Shown: positions 54,421 to 63,618 of the stretch, piece by piece | Position numbering within the stretch: position 1 is the first letter of the stretch | Layout: every line of letters starts with the position of its first letter | Source: Fen-1254 sp963769605 | GTDB lineage: Bacteria > Bacteroidota > Ignavibacteria > UBA10030 | Direction of reading: 5' to 3' | Assembly (NCBI GenBank): GCA_963769605.1 | Contig: CAVYML010000001.1 | Span: forward strand, 248,001-312,000 | DNA: 64,000 nucleotides | Made by a program: the position numbers and the translations under genes | Notes under the pieces: generated by a model | Told to the model about the DNA's origin: nothing | Database searches by the model: none | What the model saw: only the letters and a program-made list of their open reading frames with translations

Positions 54421-54623
54421 AAAAAAATGCATCGATTAAGATTTATGATATAATAGGCTAAGAAATAACATCATTAGTGAACTCTGAACAAAATGCCGGA
54501 AATTATAGAGTTATATGGAATGGAAAAACCGATAGAGGAATGACGGTAGCTTCAGGAGTGTATTTTTACCAGATTCGAACGCCGACAATGAAGGCAACGA
54601 AGAAAATAATCCACTTACAATAG
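54421..54623 (+). pseudogene. Remnant of a T9SS sorting domain
   Basis: One frame reads IKIYDIIG, stop (TAA at 54459), EITSLVNSEQNAGNYRVIWN, GKTDRGMTVASGVYFYQIRT and TKKIIHLQ, then TAG. This is the C-terminal half of a T9SS type A sorting domain; CAA (Gln of LGQE) has become TAA. No N-terminal part of a cargo protein is found upstream, so it is a stranded tail. Confidence 0.7.
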
Positions 54624-54710
54624 GATTATTGAATCGCAGAAGCTGAATAAACACTATACAGAACCAAAATATCCCTTAAAAAAAATCCCTACAAAATCGA
54701 TTGAAAATTC

Positions 54711-56284
54711 GTAACTACACAGCATAACTGTTCTTTGGAATAAACGGTTTATTGTTGAATGCCAATACGATGGCGTCAAAAGCAGAGCAAGCATTCTTGC
54801 AGGCGGTGGAGAGATATCCACGAATGCGACAAAAGGCATCGCCTCCTTCACGACTGCGGAAAGTGCCGGAGATTTTCTGCTTGACCTTCAGCATGCGAAG
54901 ATCACGTTCAGCTTGATTGTTCGTGAACGGAACACGGAAGTCTTCCATAAATGCAAGCACTGCATCTTGATAGTCACTCATGCGGTCAATCAAGTTGCGT
55001 ATTTTAGTTTGCTTCGGTTTTCCGCGCTTCCCCGGCGGAGATCCTTGACGTGGATTTAACGCCTTGGCAATGGCCAACAACGATCTATACTTTCCTGCAT
55101 AATATTGGCGCGTCTGCAAAGACAATCTCCCAACAGGTCGGGACTGCACTTTGGTTTCTTCGACACGTTTGTGTATGCGTAGTAACAAATCTTTCATCTC
55201 TAATGCCCATGCCTGTTTTTCATTCTCATAGACAGCAGTCAGTTCACGGATCAAATGCGCGTTGCACATACCGTGTTCTATGTCATACTTGAAGTAAGGT
55301 GACCAAAAATCGTGAATGACTCTGCCTTGCAACGAGTCGAGAATGCCAATATCATCGATAGCTTCGCAACCACGCTTATGATGCATTTGAAGATGCGTTA
55401 AGTTCGATGTACCAACAACGTGCACCCAATGAAGCTTGTTCTCACAGAATATCCCAGTCTCATCGGCATGAACAGTGTCGGCTTGCTTCAATTGCTGAAC
55501 AATCTCTTTTTCAGCAGGCTCTAATTTCTCGTGAAGCTCTTGCGTCCAATTCAGGAACGTTCCTTGTGAGACCTCGATATAGAACATATTCCAAAGAAGT
55601 TCCTGAACTCTTTTCAACGGTATCAGTTGAGACTGAATCATGTACACTGCTAAGCTTTTGATGTTCGTTCCATACTGAACGCTCTTCTCGACGCCTTCGG
55701 GAAAAGGTGCTACCACGACTCTTCCACAACGCGGACATTGTTTCTCTTGGTTTTCATGCTCAATATATTCGACCCGCGGCGCAGGTATATCAATAACTTG
55801 CCGCCGATGCACACGGCGAACTTTAATACGTTTCAATGAACAACCGCATGGACATCGGTCAATAGCATGTTCTATTATTTTATCCGGTTTATCCTTCATC
55901 GCAAGTGTTGATCCCTTATGACCTTCTTGTCCACCCGATGGCCGATTGCTCTTCGTGCGTGTTGGAATGATCGTTCGTTTTAATCCGTCGCTCGATGGCG
56001 GCTTGTTGCTATTGTGACTGTCTTGGTTGAGTCGATCCTCAAGCACTCTAATCCGCTCTTCCTGCTTCTGGACAATCTTTTTCAACTCTTGAATTTCATG
56101 CAGCAGCGTCTCTACGAGTTCAACGACAGCATCCGGTCCTTTGGCATAGACTTCTAATATCTTCTCTCGTGTGCTTGGCTGATGTTCCATGCACATAAGA
56201 TATAAAGTGATTTCTAAAAGTACAAGTCCTAACTCCTTATTTCTCGAAATTATTTTGTATTATAAAATCACGCTGTGTAGTTAC
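54711..56284 (-). mobile_element. IS66-family element, single-ORF type, complete
   Basis: 1574 bp with inverted ends GTAACTACACAGC (54711) and GCTGTGTAGTTAC (56272-56284), flanked by the exact 8-bp direct repeat GAAAATTC at 54703-54710 and 56285-56292. GTAA ends and 8-bp duplication are typical for IS66. There is no tnpA or tnpB, as in the ISBst12-like branch. Confidence 0.93.
54715..56196 (-). CDS. IS66-family transposase (TnpC)
   Basis: 493 residues. A leucine-zipper-like N-terminus (LLHEIQELKKIVQKQEERIR) and the basic NSNKPPSSDG segment lead to a zinc finger (CPCGCSLK, CPRCGR), then the DDE domain: Asp in VHADETG, Asp in IHDFWSPYFKY, and Glu in FTNNQAERDLRMLKVKQKIS. Intact and full length, so possibly active. 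The last codons lie inside the terminal repeat. Confidence 0.95.
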   Translation of the reverse strand: MCMEHQPSTREKILEVYAKGPDAVVELVETLLHEIQELKKIVQKQEERIRVLEDRLNQDSHNSNKPPSSDGLKRTIIPTRTKSNRPSGGQEGHKGSTLAMKDKPDKIIEHAIDRCPCGCSLKRIKVRRVHRRQVIDIPAPRVEYIEHENQEKQCPRCGRVVVAPFPEGVEKSVQYGTNIKSLAVYMIQSQLIPLKRVQELLWNMFYIEVSQGTFLNWTQELHEKLEPAEKEIVQQLKQADTVHADETGIFCENKLHWVHVVGTSNLTHLQMHHKRGCEAIDDIGILDSLQGRVIHDFWSPYFKYDIEHGMCNAHLIRELTAVYENEKQAWALEMKDLLLRIHKRVEETKVQSRPVGRLSLQTRQYYAGKYRSLLAIAKALNPRQGSPPGKRGKPKQTKIRNLIDRMSDYQDAVLAFMEDFRVPFTNNQAERDLRMLKVKQKISGTFRSREGGDAFCRIRGYLSTACKNACSAFDAIVLAFNNKPFIPKNSYAV

Positions 56285-56479
56285 GAAAATTCATTCTAAA
56301 ATCGAGAAAAAGGAATTCAAAATATTTTCGACGAATTATTCAATTTTTAGTAAAAAACATCTGAAAAACGACTTTTTTACTCGATTATTGCATCCCGTTT
56401 CTTGTTGCTTTTCCATCCTTGAGTGGCTATATTTACACAACTTTGGTATAATAAATGTTGGAAATGAACATGTGATCGT

Positions 56480-57382
56480 ATGTCCTTAATCAATTCCCTT
56501 GTTGTCACCGTCCTTCCTCTTATTCCTAAATCCATTGTTGGAAAAGTTGCCAAACGTTATATAGCCGGAACCAAGCTCTCCGATGCGGTGCATTCCGTCC
56601 AAATGCTGAATCAAAATTTTATCACCACTACAATGGATCTTCTTGGCGAAGATGTAACCAATATTGAGGAAGTGGAAATCATAAAAAAAGGTATACTGGG
56701 TATTCTGAGGGCTATTCAAGTGAACAAGCTTAGATCGGGAGTATCGGTTAAACCGACTCAGCTGGGCCTAAAGTTGGATAAAGAGCTTGCTTATCGGAAC
56801 ATAAAAGCCATTATTATGGAAGCGGCACATTCGGGCATTTTTGTGCGTATCGATATGGAGGATTCCTCCACCACAGACGCTACGATTTCTTTGTACCGGC
56901 GCCTGAAGGCTGAAGGTTGGCGCAACACCGGAGTAGTTATTCAAGCATGTCTGAAGCGAAGCGAAGCGGATATACGTGATTTGGTGAAAGAGAACGCTGA
57001 TTTCCGGTTGTGTAAAGGCATTTATGATGAATCTCCATCTATTGCTTTTAAAGGCCGGCAGGAGATTAGGGACAATTATCTCAAATTGCTGCGCATTATT
57101 CTGGAAAGCGGTTCTCAGGTCGGCATTGCAACACATGACGATTTTCTGATCGACGGATCGCAGAGGCTTCTCGAAGAGATACATGTTCCTCATGAGAAAT
57201 ACGAATTTCAAATGCTCCTGGGCGTGCGGGAGAAAAAGCGGGCAGAAATTGTCCGTGCAGGTCACCGTTTGCGCGTCTATATTCCGTTCGGCGAACAATG
57301 GTACGCTTATTCGACCCGGCGTTTGAAGGAAAATCCGCTCATGGCGTGGTACATTACAAAAGCGATTTTTATAAGTTCCTGA
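56480..57382 (+). CDS. Proline dehydrogenase
   Basis: 300 residues, the short monofunctional form. RIDMEDSSTTD, FRLCKGIYDE, GIATHDD and YSTRRLKENPLM are the FAD- and proline-binding motifs, with the RR pair that holds proline carboxylate. It oxidises proline to P5C at the membrane. Start ATG 56480; AATGAACATGTGATCGT upstream has no strong ribosome site. The OPT transporter follows after 20 bases; together with PepD they indicate use of peptides and proline. Confidence 0.92.
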   Translation: MSLINSLVVTVLPLIPKSIVGKVAKRYIAGTKLSDAVHSVQMLNQNFITTTMDLLGEDVTNIEEVEIIKKGILGILRAIQVNKLRSGVSVKPTQLGLKLDKELAYRNIKAIIMEAAHSGIFVRIDMEDSSTTDATISLYRRLKAEGWRNTGVVIQACLKRSEADIRDLVKENADFRLCKGIYDESPSIAFKGRQEIRDNYLKLLRIILESGSQVGIATHDDFLIDGSQRLLEEIHVPHEKYEFQMLLGVREKKRAEIVRAGHRLRVYIPFGEQWYAYSTRRLKENPLMAWYITKAIFISS

Positions 57383-57402
57383 TCAAAACGAAGGAGAAGT
57401 GT

Positions 57403-59494
57403 ATGGCTGAAACGAACAATGCCGGAGAAAAAAAGAAGTTCATCTCATACGTGCCGGCAAACACGAATATGAAAGAATTTACGATCCGTGCATTGCTGAT
57501 CGGTCTTGTCATGTGCGTTGTTCTTGGCGCTGCGAATGCATATCTCGGACTTAAAGCTGGCATGACTATCGCTGCAACGTATCCGGCCGCAGTCATCGGT
57601 ATGGCGCTTCTTAAAATAATGCGGGGTTCGATTCTGGAAGAGAATTTTGCGCGAACGGTCGGCTCAATAGGCGAATCGGTAGCCGCCGGAGCTATCTTTA
57701 CCATCCCGGCGTTTGTAATTTTGCATATCTGGAATTTTACGTCGGAGAGCATGCTTACGGAATATTGTACCGCTGCGGCTCTCATGGTACTCGGCGGAAT
57801 TCTCGGTATTATGTTCGTAACAATTCTGCGCCGCGTTATGGTGGAAGACGAAACGCTGCCGTTTCCGGAATCCGTCGCTGCGGCAGAAATTCATAAAGCG
57901 GGACAGCGTGGAGCCGAAGCCGCTATTCAATTATTCAAAGCAATGGCAGTGGGCGCTTTTGTCAAACTTATGGACGGTCTGGGCATATTCCATTCTTCCA
58001 ACGATTTTCCGGTAATGGTCGGACGCATCAAAGAATCCTTTGTTAAGCTCGGCTTGAAACCCGATTCGGAAAAAATACTCGGCGGCGGCATTACGACGAT
58101 TTCGGCTCCGGCTGCGACTCCCGCCTATATCGGCGTGGGATACATCATCGGGCCCGAGCTCGGAGCATTGAATTTTGCCGGCGGTGTACTGGCTTGGGGT
58201 CTCTTTGTTCCACTGCTTGTCTTTTTTCTCGGCCCGCAGCTTATCGATAAGTATATGGCCGCTTCCGGCGGAGATACGATTGCGGCCTGGGGAGCATTGA
58301 CCGGGCACCTGTACCGCTATATTGTTCGTCCCATTGCCGTCGGCGGCATGCTCGTCGGAGCGTGTTATACCTTGTGGAAAATGCGCAAGAATCTAATCCT
58401 CGGCATTAAGCGGGGCATTGCGGATGTCCGAAAATCCGCCGCTGCAAAAAGCGCCACGGAACGGACGCAAAAAGATTTGCCGTTTACATCCGTGCTGCTC
58501 GGTATCACGGTTGTCTTTGCCTTGATGATCGGACTGTATTTTTATTTTACGAATATGATTCTCGGCGCCGTTCTGGCAGCCGTCGTTATGCTCGTCGCTG
58601 GATTTTTCTTTGCAGCCGTTTCCGGGAATCTCGTAGGAATGATAGGTTCATCGAATAATCCGATTTCCGGATTGACGCTTGCCACGACCGTTGTTGCAGC
58701 ATTGACGATGGTAATTATCGGCGTTAAAGGACTGCAGGGAGTTGCCGCAGTACCTCGGTGTTGCAGCAGTTGTTTGCGTTTCTTCCGCAGTTGCTGGAGA
58801 GATGCTCCAGGACCTAAAAGTTGGATATATCCTCGGCGGCACTCCGTCAAAAATGCAGATAGGGGATATTATCGGCGTCATTCTGGCAGGTCTCGTTATG
58901 TTTTTCCCGCTTTATGTTCTGCACAATTCCGATCTTGCCAGCCATCCTGCAACAGGCGGATTTGGCGGGCCGAGGCTACCCGCTCCGCAGGCAGGTTTGA
59001 TGGCGGCGCTTTCTCAAGGAATCGTCGGCGGCGAAATGGCATGGCCTCTCGTCATCGTCGGCATTGCGCTGGGAATCTCGCTGATTATGATTAAAGTCAA
59101 AAGCCCGATGTTGTTTTCCGTGGGAATGTATCTTCCGCTGGAAACGACGTTCGCTATTTTTATAGGCGGATTGATTCGCGGCATCGTCGATAAGAGAGCT
59201 GCAAAACGCGGATACAACGATGCACAGAAAGCGCGAGTTGAAAATGCAGGAATTCTAACGGCATCGGGACTTATTGCGGGCGAGGCGCTTATGGGACTTT
59301 TTATTGCCACGGTTGTTTTTATACGCGACCGCGTCAGTGGAATTCCGGAATTCTGGAGTATCGATCTCTTTGAATCGATCGCCTCCTGGCTTGCAATTCC
59401 GGTCTTCATTGCACTGGCAGCTTATCTTATTTATAATCCGTTGTCAAAGGCAGGCACAGCGGATGAGCCGGCTCCGCCGACGGCAATTATGTAA
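57403..59494 (+). pseudogene. OPT-family oligopeptide transporter, broken by a +1 frameshift
   Basis: From the ATG at 57403 (AAGGAGA upstream) the frame encodes about 450 residues of an OPT transporter: FTIRALLIGLVMCVVLGAAN, AYLGLKAGMTIAATYPAAVI, a long helical series and the FAAVSGNLVGMIGSSNNPIS motif. At 58751-58755 (GCAGTACCTCGG) one base too many moves the frame; the wrong frame stops at 59094, while the other, from there to 59494, continues LGVAAVVCVSSAVAGEMLQD and the remaining helices. The joined protein would be ~697 residues, as expected. There is no slippery run at the site, so it is a mutation or sequence error. It would import oligopeptides. Confidence 0.85.
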
Positions 59495-59499
59495 TGTCA

Positions 59500-59532
59500 A
59501 ACTTTGTCAAGGTTTGGAACCTTGACAAAGTT
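59500..59532. repeat. Perfect 15-bp inverted repeat between OPT and pepD
   Basis: AACTTTGTCAAGGTT and AACCTTGACAAAGTT around a TGG loop. No T run follows, and the stem is AT-balanced. It could be a transcript-stabilising or attenuating hairpin or a small dispersed repeat. Confidence 0.8.
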
Positions 59533-59574
59533 GAAAAATTGAAAATTTTGAACTCATAAAATACGAGGTGCATT

Positions 59575-61029
59575 ATGGCAGAATTGATCGGATTAAAACC
59601 GGAATTAGTGTGGAAGTATTTTGCGGAGATCAGCAAAATCCCGCGATGCTCAAAAAATGAGAAAAAAATTTCGGATTATGTTCTTGAGACAGCAAAAAAA
59701 TTCGGACTCGAGGCCAAGCGCGATAAAGTTCTTAATGTGATTGTAAAAAAACCTGCAACAAAAGGCTGCGAACAAATGCCGTCGATTTGTCTGCAGGGAC
59801 ATTTAGATATGGTCGGCGAAAAAAACGCGGATACCGTCCACGATTTCAACAAGGATCCGATCGAGCTTGTGCAGAAAGACAATATTATAACGGCAAAAGG
59901 AACAACGCTCGGTGCCGATAACGGAATAGCTGTTGCAACGAATCTTGCAGTCATGGGAGACCGGTCGCTTGAACACGGACCTCTGGAATTACTTTTCACA
60001 ATAGATGAAGAGACCGGACTCACCGGCGCCAATAATTTGCAGCCCGGTTTTGTAGAGAGTAAAATTCTGCTCAATCTCGATTCGGAAGAAGAAGGGTATA
60101 TCTATGTCGGATGCTCCGGCGGAAGGACGACATCGGCTTCCTGGAAATCGGCATACGATATACTTCCTCCCAATTATGCACCGGTGCGTGTTAAAGTCAG
60201 AGGGCTGAAAGGCGGGCATTCGGGATTGGAAATAGACAAAGGAAGAGGAAACGCTTTAAAAATATTGAGCCGTATTCTTCTTGCACTCGATCCGCTCGGC
60301 GTGCGTATTGCGTCAATTGACGGTGGAAACAAGAGCAACGCGATACCACGCGAGGCATCGGCTCAAATTTGCGTGCCTATTAAAAAAATGAACGAAGCCG
60401 ATGCGGCTGCATCGCAATACTTATCGATTATTCGTGAAGAAATCAGCAGCGTCGATCCCGATCTGAATGTCGTTCTTGAAGAAGTAAGAGCAAAAGTAAA
60501 AGGCAAGGTATTTAAAAAATCTCTTCAGAAGAAAATCCTGCAAACCCTCTCCGCACTCCCGCACGGGGTCATCAAGATGAGCGCGGATATACCGGGACTC
60601 GTGGAGACGTCGACGAATCTTGCAATTATCAAAACATCTGCGTCAAAGGTGGAGATTATTACCAGCCAGAGAAGTTCTGTGGCTTCGGAAATCGATGAAA
60701 TTGTCCGTACCGTCGCTTCGATCTTTGAGCTTGCGGATGCGGAGATTGAAATCGCCGAAGGATATCCCGGATGGAAACCTAATCTCGATTCTCCAATCCT
60801 TAGAATTGCGCGGGAGACGTATCAGTCGCTGTATGGAAAAGCTCCTGAAGTCAAAGCAATCCATGCAGGGCTGGAATGCGGCATTATCGGAGAAAAATAT
60901 CCGGGCATGGACATGATTTCGTTCGGGCCGACGCTGGAGGGAGTGCATTCTCCCGATGAAAAGATATATATTGATACGGTGGAAAAGTTCTGGAATTTCC
61001 TCCTCGCAATTTTGAAAAATGTAAAATAA
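59575..61029 (+). CDS. pepD: Aminoacyl-histidine dipeptidase (PepD, M20C)
   Basis: 484 residues. Metal ligands and catalytic residues are in place: His76 and Asp78 in QGHLDMVGE, Asp115 in TLGADNGIAV, and Glu145-Glu146 in TIDEETGL; the lid domain has GLKGGHSGLEIDKGRGNALK. IHAGLECGI and FGPTLEGVHSPDE close the family pattern. It splits Xaa-His and other dipeptides in the cytoplasm. ACGAGG precedes the ATG. Fits the peptide-use cluster. Confidence 0.95.
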   Translation: MAELIGLKPELVWKYFAEISKIPRCSKNEKKISDYVLETAKKFGLEAKRDKVLNVIVKKPATKGCEQMPSICLQGHLDMVGEKNADTVHDFNKDPIELVQKDNIITAKGTTLGADNGIAVATNLAVMGDRSLEHGPLELLFTIDEETGLTGANNLQPGFVESKILLNLDSEEEGYIYVGCSGGRTTSASWKSAYDILPPNYAPVRVKVRGLKGGHSGLEIDKGRGNALKILSRILLALDPLGVRIASIDGGNKSNAIPREASAQICVPIKKMNEADAAASQYLSIIREEISSVDPDLNVVLEEVRAKVKGKVFKKSLQKKILQTLSALPHGVIKMSADIPGLVETSTNLAIIKTSASKVEIITSQRSSVASEIDEIVRTVASIFELADAEIEIAEGYPGWKPNLDSPILRIARETYQSLYGKAPEVKAIHAGLECGIIGEKYPGMDMISFGPTLEGVHSPDEKIYIDTVEKFWNFLLAILKNVK

Positions 61030-61084
61030 ACGAAGGATGGTGCTTTTGCACCTTTCCTTTTTCCGGCGAACGAAAAGGAGCGAT

Positions 61085-62443
61085 ATGGCGATTGATGCGG
61101 ATACTTCCAAGGTCTGGTTCCATCCCGAAGGATTATTCAATCCTTCGGGTCGGATCTACCGTTACAGCGTTCTGATTATTGTCAGCTTGTTGACATTCGG
61201 AAGTTATTTCGCATACGACAGCATCGGCGCAATCGCTCCGATCCTTACGCAAGCTCTCGGCCTCGATAGGGAAACGATCGGTCAAACGTATACGCTCTAC
61301 AGCGTGGCGGCGATCCTATCTGTTTTTATCGGCGGATTGCTCATCGACAAAATCGGCACACGGCGTGCGAGCATGCTTTTTTCATTCTTAGTCACTATCG
61401 GCGCCGCCATCGTCGCTCTGGCGCCCAATGTCATGGTTCTCTTTCTGGGGAGATTTATTTTCGGTTGGGGATCCGAATCTCTTGTTGTTGCACAAAGCGC
61501 AATTTTTACACGATGGTTTAAAGGGAAGGAACTTGCTTTTGCTTTCGGTGTGGGATTGACTCTCAGCCGGCTTGGAACGCTTTTCAGCTTTAATACGGAA
61601 GCATTGATCTCGGAATATTTCGGTACATACCAGTCGGCATTGTGGGCGGCTGTTTTTTTCTGCGTACTCTCGCTTTGTGCAAATCTGCTCTACGTTATGA
61701 TGGACAAACACGGTCAACGTATCTTGAATCTGCATGAAGAGGGAGGCGGGGATAAAATCGTTTTTGAGGATATAAAAAAATTCAAGGCATCCTATTGGTA
61801 CGTCACACTGCTCTGTCTTACGTTTTATTCCGCTATTTTTCCGTTTACAGCACTTTCGACGGACTTTTTCCATTCCAAATGGGGACTGCCTCTGACCGCC
61901 GGGTCGGAAGGCGGATTCTTGACGCAGGTTTTTTATAATGTCATTCATATGTTCAGCACAGCCGGCGGCACGACGACGATAATAATTTTTGCGTCGATGG
62001 TTCTGGCTCCGTTCTTCGGTCAATGGGTCGATAAATTCGGGAGACGCGCATCGGTGATGGTTCTCGGATCGTTCTTTATGGTTCCGGCATTTCTTACCAT
62101 GGCTTTTACAATGATTGCTCCAGCGATTCCGATGATTATTCTTGGTGCGGCATTCGTGATGGTGCCCGCGGCAATGTGGCCTTCGATTCCGCTGATTGTG
62201 GAAAAAAATCGCGTCGGCACAGCATTCGGATTGACTACGACGATTCAAAATTTCGGTCTTGCGCTGTTCCCGTGGCTTAATGGCATGCTGCGGGACACGA
62301 CTCAGGCCTATACGGCGAGCATGGTAATGTTTTCGACTCTGGGTGTGATCGGATTAATATTCTCGGTCTTGCTGCTGCGTGCCGACGGGCGTGAAGGGAA
62401 AAAATTGGAATCGATCGATCATACGCCTGCATCCGGCTCATAG
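61085..62443 (+). CDS. Major facilitator superfamily transporter
   Basis: 452 residues from the ATG at 61085, which has AAGGAG five bases upstream; the open frame to 61037 adds 16 residues. Twelve membrane segments are visible. Loop 2-3 has GGLLIDKIGTRRASM, the MFS GxxxDrxGrr motif, and its counterpart GQWVDKFGRRASVM lies in the second half. Substrate unknown; the context of pepD and OPT suggests amino acids, peptides or a related compound. Confidence 0.88.
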   Translation: MAIDADTSKVWFHPEGLFNPSGRIYRYSVLIIVSLLTFGSYFAYDSIGAIAPILTQALGLDRETIGQTYTLYSVAAILSVFIGGLLIDKIGTRRASMLFSFLVTIGAAIVALAPNVMVLFLGRFIFGWGSESLVVAQSAIFTRWFKGKELAFAFGVGLTLSRLGTLFSFNTEALISEYFGTYQSALWAAVFFCVLSLCANLLYVMMDKHGQRILNLHEEGGGDKIVFEDIKKFKASYWYVTLLCLTFYSAIFPFTALSTDFFHSKWGLPLTAGSEGGFLTQVFYNVIHMFSTAGGTTTIIIFASMVLAPFFGQWVDKFGRRASVMVLGSFFMVPAFLTMAFTMIAPAIPMIILGAAFVMVPAAMWPSIPLIVEKNRVGTAFGLTTTIQNFGLALFPWLNGMLRDTTQAYTASMVMFSTLGVIGLIFSVLLLRADGREGKKLESIDHTPASGS

Positions 62444-62479
62444 AGTTTATTAAAGAAAAACGAAAAAAGGAGAAGATCT

Positions 62480-62980
62480 ATGGCAGCTACAAAGGACAAT
62501 TTGAAAGAAGCGTTTGCAGGCGAAAGCCAGGCAAATCAAAAGTACCGCGCTTTCGGTGAAGCGGCGCTTAAAGAGGGATTGCCGAATATTGCGCGTTTGT
62601 TCCGCACCGCGGCGGAAGCTGAACGAATACACGCAGCGGGGCATCTGGCTGCGCTCGAAGGTATAAAATCGACGGCAGAGAATCTCCAGGCTGCCATCGA
62701 CGGTGAAACGTACGAGTTTACCACCATGTATCCCCCGATGCTGCAGCAGGCAGAATCGGAAGATCATAAGGCGAAACGAATGTTCAAATATGCAGTTCAG
62801 GCGGAAGCGATCCATGCAAAACTCTACCGGCTTGCTTTAGATGCTGCAAAGAGGGGAGAAGATCTTGCCGTTACGAAGATTTTTCTTTGTCCGGTTTGCG
62901 GACATATCGAGTTCAACGATGCTCCGGAAAAATGTCCCATCTGCGGAGCGAAGAAAGAAAAATTCGTAACAATCGCATAA
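62480..62980 (+). CDS. Rubrerythrin
   Basis: 166 residues. The four-helix di-iron domain has Glu15 (AGESQAN), the EAERIHA segment at 46-52 and the QAEAIHA segment at 108-113; the C-terminal rubredoxin domain has Cys137, Cys140, Cys152 and Cys155 (CPVCGH and CPICGA). It reduces hydrogen peroxide and protects anaerobic metabolism. AAGGAGAAG precedes the ATG. A terminator follows. Confidence 0.95.
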   Translation: MAATKDNLKEAFAGESQANQKYRAFGEAALKEGLPNIARLFRTAAEAERIHAAGHLAALEGIKSTAENLQAAIDGETYEFTTMYPPMLQQAESEDHKAKRMFKYAVQAEAIHAKLYRLALDAAKRGEDLAVTKIFLCPVCGHIEFNDAPEKCPICGAKKEKFVTIA

Positions 62981-63000
62981 GCAAAGAGCAAAAAAACTGA

Positions 63001-63037
63001 AAAGCCGCGGCGAAATATCGAACCGCGGTTTTTTTAT
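63001..63037 (+). terminator. Rho-independent terminator after rubrerythrin
   Basis: AAGCCGCGG and CCGCGGTT form a GC-rich stem around a 12-base loop, followed by seven T and TTTATT. Ends the peptide/proline run. Confidence 0.85.
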
Positions 63038-63090
63038 TTACTCCGGAGGTTTTCAAAAGCTATTCTCTTTTTTTCTTCACAGGAAAATCG

Positions 63091-63098
63091 TATCTTTT
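63091..63098 (+). promoter_or_regulatory. FCB-type -7 box before the barrel-like gene
   Basis: TATCTTTT in AAAATCGTATCTTTTATG, 32 bases before the ATG at 63130 and after the terminator, so the following gene should have its own promoter. Same CGTATCTT core as before mnmA and rpmE. Confidence 0.45.
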
Positions 63099-63129
63099 AT
63101 GAAACCAGCCTTCGAAAGATGGAGAAAAT

Positions 63130-63618
63130 ATGAAAAAGAAATTATGGATAACCTTGTTCATCATTGTACCGATATTTCTGAACGCACAAGTGAGTTCAAG
63201 CGGATTATCGAATGCGGATAGTTTCGGAAACTCGGTTTATGGTCTTGGTCTTTCTGCCGGCTGGGCATCCGGGGTCGGAATAAGTTTCCGCGAGCATTTG
63301 CCGACAAAAGCATCGCTGGAGGCCATCTTTGGTATTATCAAAACCGATAAACTTCTTATGAGTATCGGAGGGGAATTTCAATATGATCTCGTGCGCGGTC
63401 CAAAAACTCGATTCTTCGGTGTTTCCGCGTTATCATATCAATATTGGGGATCCAAAGGCAATGATATCAGCGGACCGTTCCGGTTAGGCGTCGGCGCCGG
63501 GGGAGAATTTCAGATTCAAAATTCGTTCTCCATCACAGCCGAAGGATTGTTTACGTTCTTCTCCGACGGAAGGGTCATTCCGCTGCCCCAGCTTGCCGTG
63601 CATTATTATTTTAATTGA
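63130..63618 (+). CDS. Small exported barrel-like protein, unrecognised
   Basis: 162 residues with a signal peptide (MKKKLWITLFIIVPIFLNAQ). The rest alternates glycine-rich amphipathic strands (SVYGLGLSAGWASGVGISFR, FRLGVGAGGEFQIQNSFSIT) and ends LAVHYYFN with an aromatic final residue pattern, as in eight-stranded outer-membrane barrels. GGAGA stands five bases before the ATG. The stop TGA shares its A with the ATG of arfB (TGATG). Confidence 0.7.
   Translation: MKKKLWITLFIIVPIFLNAQVSSSGLSNADSFGNSVYGLGLSAGWASGVGISFREHLPTKASLEAIFGIIKTDKLLMSIGGEFQYDLVRGPKTRFFGVSALSYQYWGSKGNDISGPFRLGVGAGGEFQIQNSFSITAEGLFTFFSDGRVIPLPQLAVHYYFN

Noticed and set aside
58745..58760. Programmed frameshift in the OPT gene
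   Set aside because: No slippery heptamer or homopolymer run at the break and no family precedent known to me.
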